DNA of 48,094 bases from CAYWEP01 sp964457405 (GTDB taxonomy: Bacteria > Patescibacteriota > Microgenomatia > Levybacterales > UBA12049): contig CAYWEP010000002.1 of NCBI GenBank assembly GCA_964457405.1, positions 1 to 48,094 on the forward strand. The letters are read 5' to 3'. The notes beneath the pieces are model-generated. The model did no database searches. It saw nothing but the letters and a program-made list of their open reading frames with translations, and was not told the DNA's origin. Shown here in pieces: positions 46,721 through 48,094 of this stretch. The position numbers and the translations under genes were made by a program. How positions within the stretch are numbered: the stretch's first letter is position 1; every line of letters begins with the position of its first letter.

Positions 46721-47245
46721 ATGAAGTCTCGAATAAACAACCAGCATTTGACATTTGAAATTGGAAATTGGAAATTTGATATTCCCCGCCTCAGCGGGAC
46801 TGGCTTTACTCTGATTGAGCTTCTTATTGTCATTGCGATTTTAGGTATTTTGGGAGTTGCAGTCCTTGTCGGTATCAACCCTGTTGATAAAATTCGATCG
46901 GCAAATGACGCGAAAGTGATTCATGATATAGGGACGATTGCAGGCGCTACAGAATCGTACGCTGCAACGCACGATGGCATCTATCCTGATAGCATCACAG
47001 AACTTGTAACATCCGGTGAGCTAAAGACAGAGCCGATTCCCCCATCCGGATATAACCCACCGTCAAATAAATACAATTTTGTTCAGGTTCCCAACCCGTG
47101 CAGCGCAACTATTACATGCGAAAATGCAATTATCTGGATGAATTTAAAGTCACTGAAATATAAAAACAATCCGAAGCATGTCTATGATTCGGAAACAGGG
47201 AAAACGTGTGACGTTGCTGACAGTACAGACCCAGCGTGCCCATAA
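46721..47245 (+). CDS. Type IV pilin-like protein with a repeat-bearing leader
   Basis: A 174-residue prepilin. The class III-type signal GTG-FTLIELLIVIAILGILGVAVLVGINP gives cleavage after Gly28, and the +5 glutamate needed for assembly is present. The leader is unusually long (28 residues, HLTFEIGNWKFDIPRLSGTG) and encoded by AAATTGGAAATTGG repeats plus a CCCGC-CTCA-GCGGG hairpin. The mature part resembles a major-type pseudopilin/pilin, and the four cysteines in the C-terminal half may form disulfides. AAGGA lies 8 bases before the ATG at 46721. An earlier in-frame start at 46673 lacks one. It should be processed by the adjacent prepilin peptidase. Confidence 0.9.
   Translation: MKSRINNQHLTFEIGNWKFDIPRLSGTGFTLIELLIVIAILGILGVAVLVGINPVDKIRSANDAKVIHDIGTIAGATESYAATHDGIYPDSITELVTSGELKTEPIPPSGYNPPSNKYNFVQVPNPCSATITCENAIIWMNLKSLKYKNNPKHVYDSETGKTCDVADSTDPACP
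46743..46796. repeat. AT-rich repeat and hairpin within the pilin leader codons
   Basis: ACATTTGAAATTGG, AAATTGG and AAATTTGATATT belong to the same repeat vocabulary as 11759-11855. CCCGC-CTCA-GCGGG follows within the leader, ahead of the cleavage site. Confidence 0.6.
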
Positions 47246-47269
47246 AAATTGACTAGGGTAATATGAGAG

Positions 47270-48037
47270 ATGTTTTTATTTCTGCTTTTCGTATTTGGTC
47301 TTTGTGTTGGTAGCTTTTTGCTTGTTCTCGCAGACAGAATCCCCCGTGGCGAGCCTATTTTTCTCGGTCGGTCTCAATGTGACAGTTGCCGAAAAACGCT
47401 TTCGTATAGAGATCTCGTCCCCTTTTTCTCATTTATCGCTTTGAATGGAAAATGCCGGTATTGCAAAAAACCATTATCCCTGTACTATCCCATGGTTGAA
47501 TTATTAACAGGCATTTTATTTGTCATAACGTATTTGATGGTTGCGAAGGAGAGTATCAAGTATGGCGAATTTGCTTTTTTTCTTTTTATCGTTAGCGTAT
47601 TGATCGTTATTTTCTTCACGGATCTTAAGTATGGTTTAATTCCTTTTGTCGTGATATTTCCCGCCATTATTCTTTCGTTTTTATACGTAATACTTAATAC
47701 GCAATACGCAATACCAAACCGCCTGCTTTCCGCTCTCGGTGCTGCGGGATTCTTCTTGGCTATTTTTCTTATAACCCGCGGTCGCGGGATGGGGTTTGGC
47801 GATGTCGTGCTAGCGTTTTTTATGGGGGTACTACTCGGCTTTCCCGGGATTGTGGTCGCTCTCTATGTGGCGTTCTTGACAGGCACGATCGTATCTCTCA
47901 TACTGATTTTAGGAGGGAAGAAAAAATTCTTCGGAAGCACGATTCCCTTTGGGCCGTTCCTTATCCTTGGGACATTTATTAGTTTGTTTTGGGGAGAGAT
48001 GATCGTTGCGTTTGTGCTGCCATATATAGGACTATGA
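47270..48037 (+). CDS. pilD: Prepilin peptidase / N-methyltransferase PilD
   Basis: A 255-residue integral membrane protein. An N-terminal zinc-type module has CDSC and CRYC (about 36-39 and 62-65). The first catalytic aspartate is in FFTDLKYGLIP and the second in GMGFGDVVLAF, the aspartic-protease pair of this family, across about 8 membrane segments. It cuts the prepilin leader after glycine and methylates the new N-terminus. A short tandem word CGCAATACG falls in the codons for LNTQYAIPN, so a small repeat may be embedded. It is last of the pilus genes and followed at once by TTTCAAA repeats. Confidence 0.95.
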   Translation: MFLFLLFVFGLCVGSFLLVLADRIPRGEPIFLGRSQCDSCRKTLSYRDLVPFFSFIALNGKCRYCKKPLSLYYPMVELLTGILFVITYLMVAKESIKYGEFAFFLFIVSVLIVIFFTDLKYGLIPFVVIFPAIILSFLYVILNTQYAIPNRLLSALGAAGFFLAIFLITRGRGMGFGDVVLAFFMGVLLGFPGIVVALYVAFLTGTIVSLILILGGKKKFFGSTIPFGPFLILGTFISLFWGEMIVAFVLPYIGL

Positions 48038-48041
48038 CGAA

Positions 48042-48094
48042 AAAATTTCAAATTTCAAATTTCAAATTTCAAATAAATACCAATAATTGGAAAT
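48042..48094. repeat. TTTCAAA tandem array at the window end
   Basis: AATTTCA is repeated about four times from 48045, followed by AAATACCAATAATTGGAAAT. The array continues beyond the window. It is the same family as 11360-11390. Confidence 0.75.

Overview
The window reads as a chromosome segment of a small-genome bacterium, most likely a Candidate Phyla Radiation (Patescibacteria) member and probably of the Microgenomates type. This is inference from gene content (compact type IV pilus module, GyrA intein, SIMPL and LytR_C membrane-anchored proteins, short lysine-rich ORFs, many AT-rich and palindromic repeats). There is no 16S gene here to confirm it. TGA is used as a normal stop (for example in the NIF3-like gene and yebC), so the Gracilibacteria/Absconditabacteria code is not in use.

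Layout. 1-2200: start of a D-Ala-D-Ala ligase, an RBBP9-type hydrolase, maf, and a REP-type HUH transposase flanked by REP-like palindromes. 2204-6686: tRNA-Leu(CAA), then a close-packed run of NIF3-like, efp, MFS, Lgt-like and RluA-type genes. 6768-10715: small membrane and basic proteins, a LytR_C protein, a TPR protein, yebC and a polytopic membrane protein. 10716-11908: a gene-free 1.2 kb between convergent genes with hairpins and a repeated motif. 11909-16699: trehalase and transaldolase, a Xer-type recombinase, a SIMPL protein and a Crp/Fnr regulator. 16863-25584: a lipid-type island with three ketosynthases, a double-hotdog dehydratase, two SDR reductases, a PlsC-like acyltransferase and a cardiolipin-synthase-like PLD protein. 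25714-32577: de novo pyrimidine genes pyrB-carA-carB-pyrC. 32712-41591: folD, gyrA (with intein), hppA and gyrB. 41649-48037: a DNA polymerase III delta' gene and the type IV pilus set pilB-pilT-pilC-pilin-pilD.

Three things stand out. First, the 16.9-25.6 kb island could carry the condensation, reduction, dehydration and second-reduction steps of a fatty-acid-like cycle, plus acyl transfer and phospholipid head-group chemistry. Patescibacteria are generally described as lacking fatty-acid synthesis. No acyl carrier protein or malonyl transferase is visible here. A divergent Crp/Fnr gene sits at its edge.

Second, many conserved genes (rluA, the transaldolase gene, pyrC, carB, carA, folD, gyrA, the pilin leader and probably the yebC start) carry in-frame insertions that are palindromic or related to intergenic repeats. 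This resembles the Rickettsia palindromic elements. A REP transposase with its own set of palindromes is in the same window.

Third, at most transcription-unit starts I can read a -35/-10 pair whose -10 ends only 6-10 bases before the start codon, with no Shine-Dalgarno sequence. This points to leaderless or near-leaderless first genes, while some internal operon genes do have Shine-Dalgarno sequences. Several start codons were chosen on this basis.
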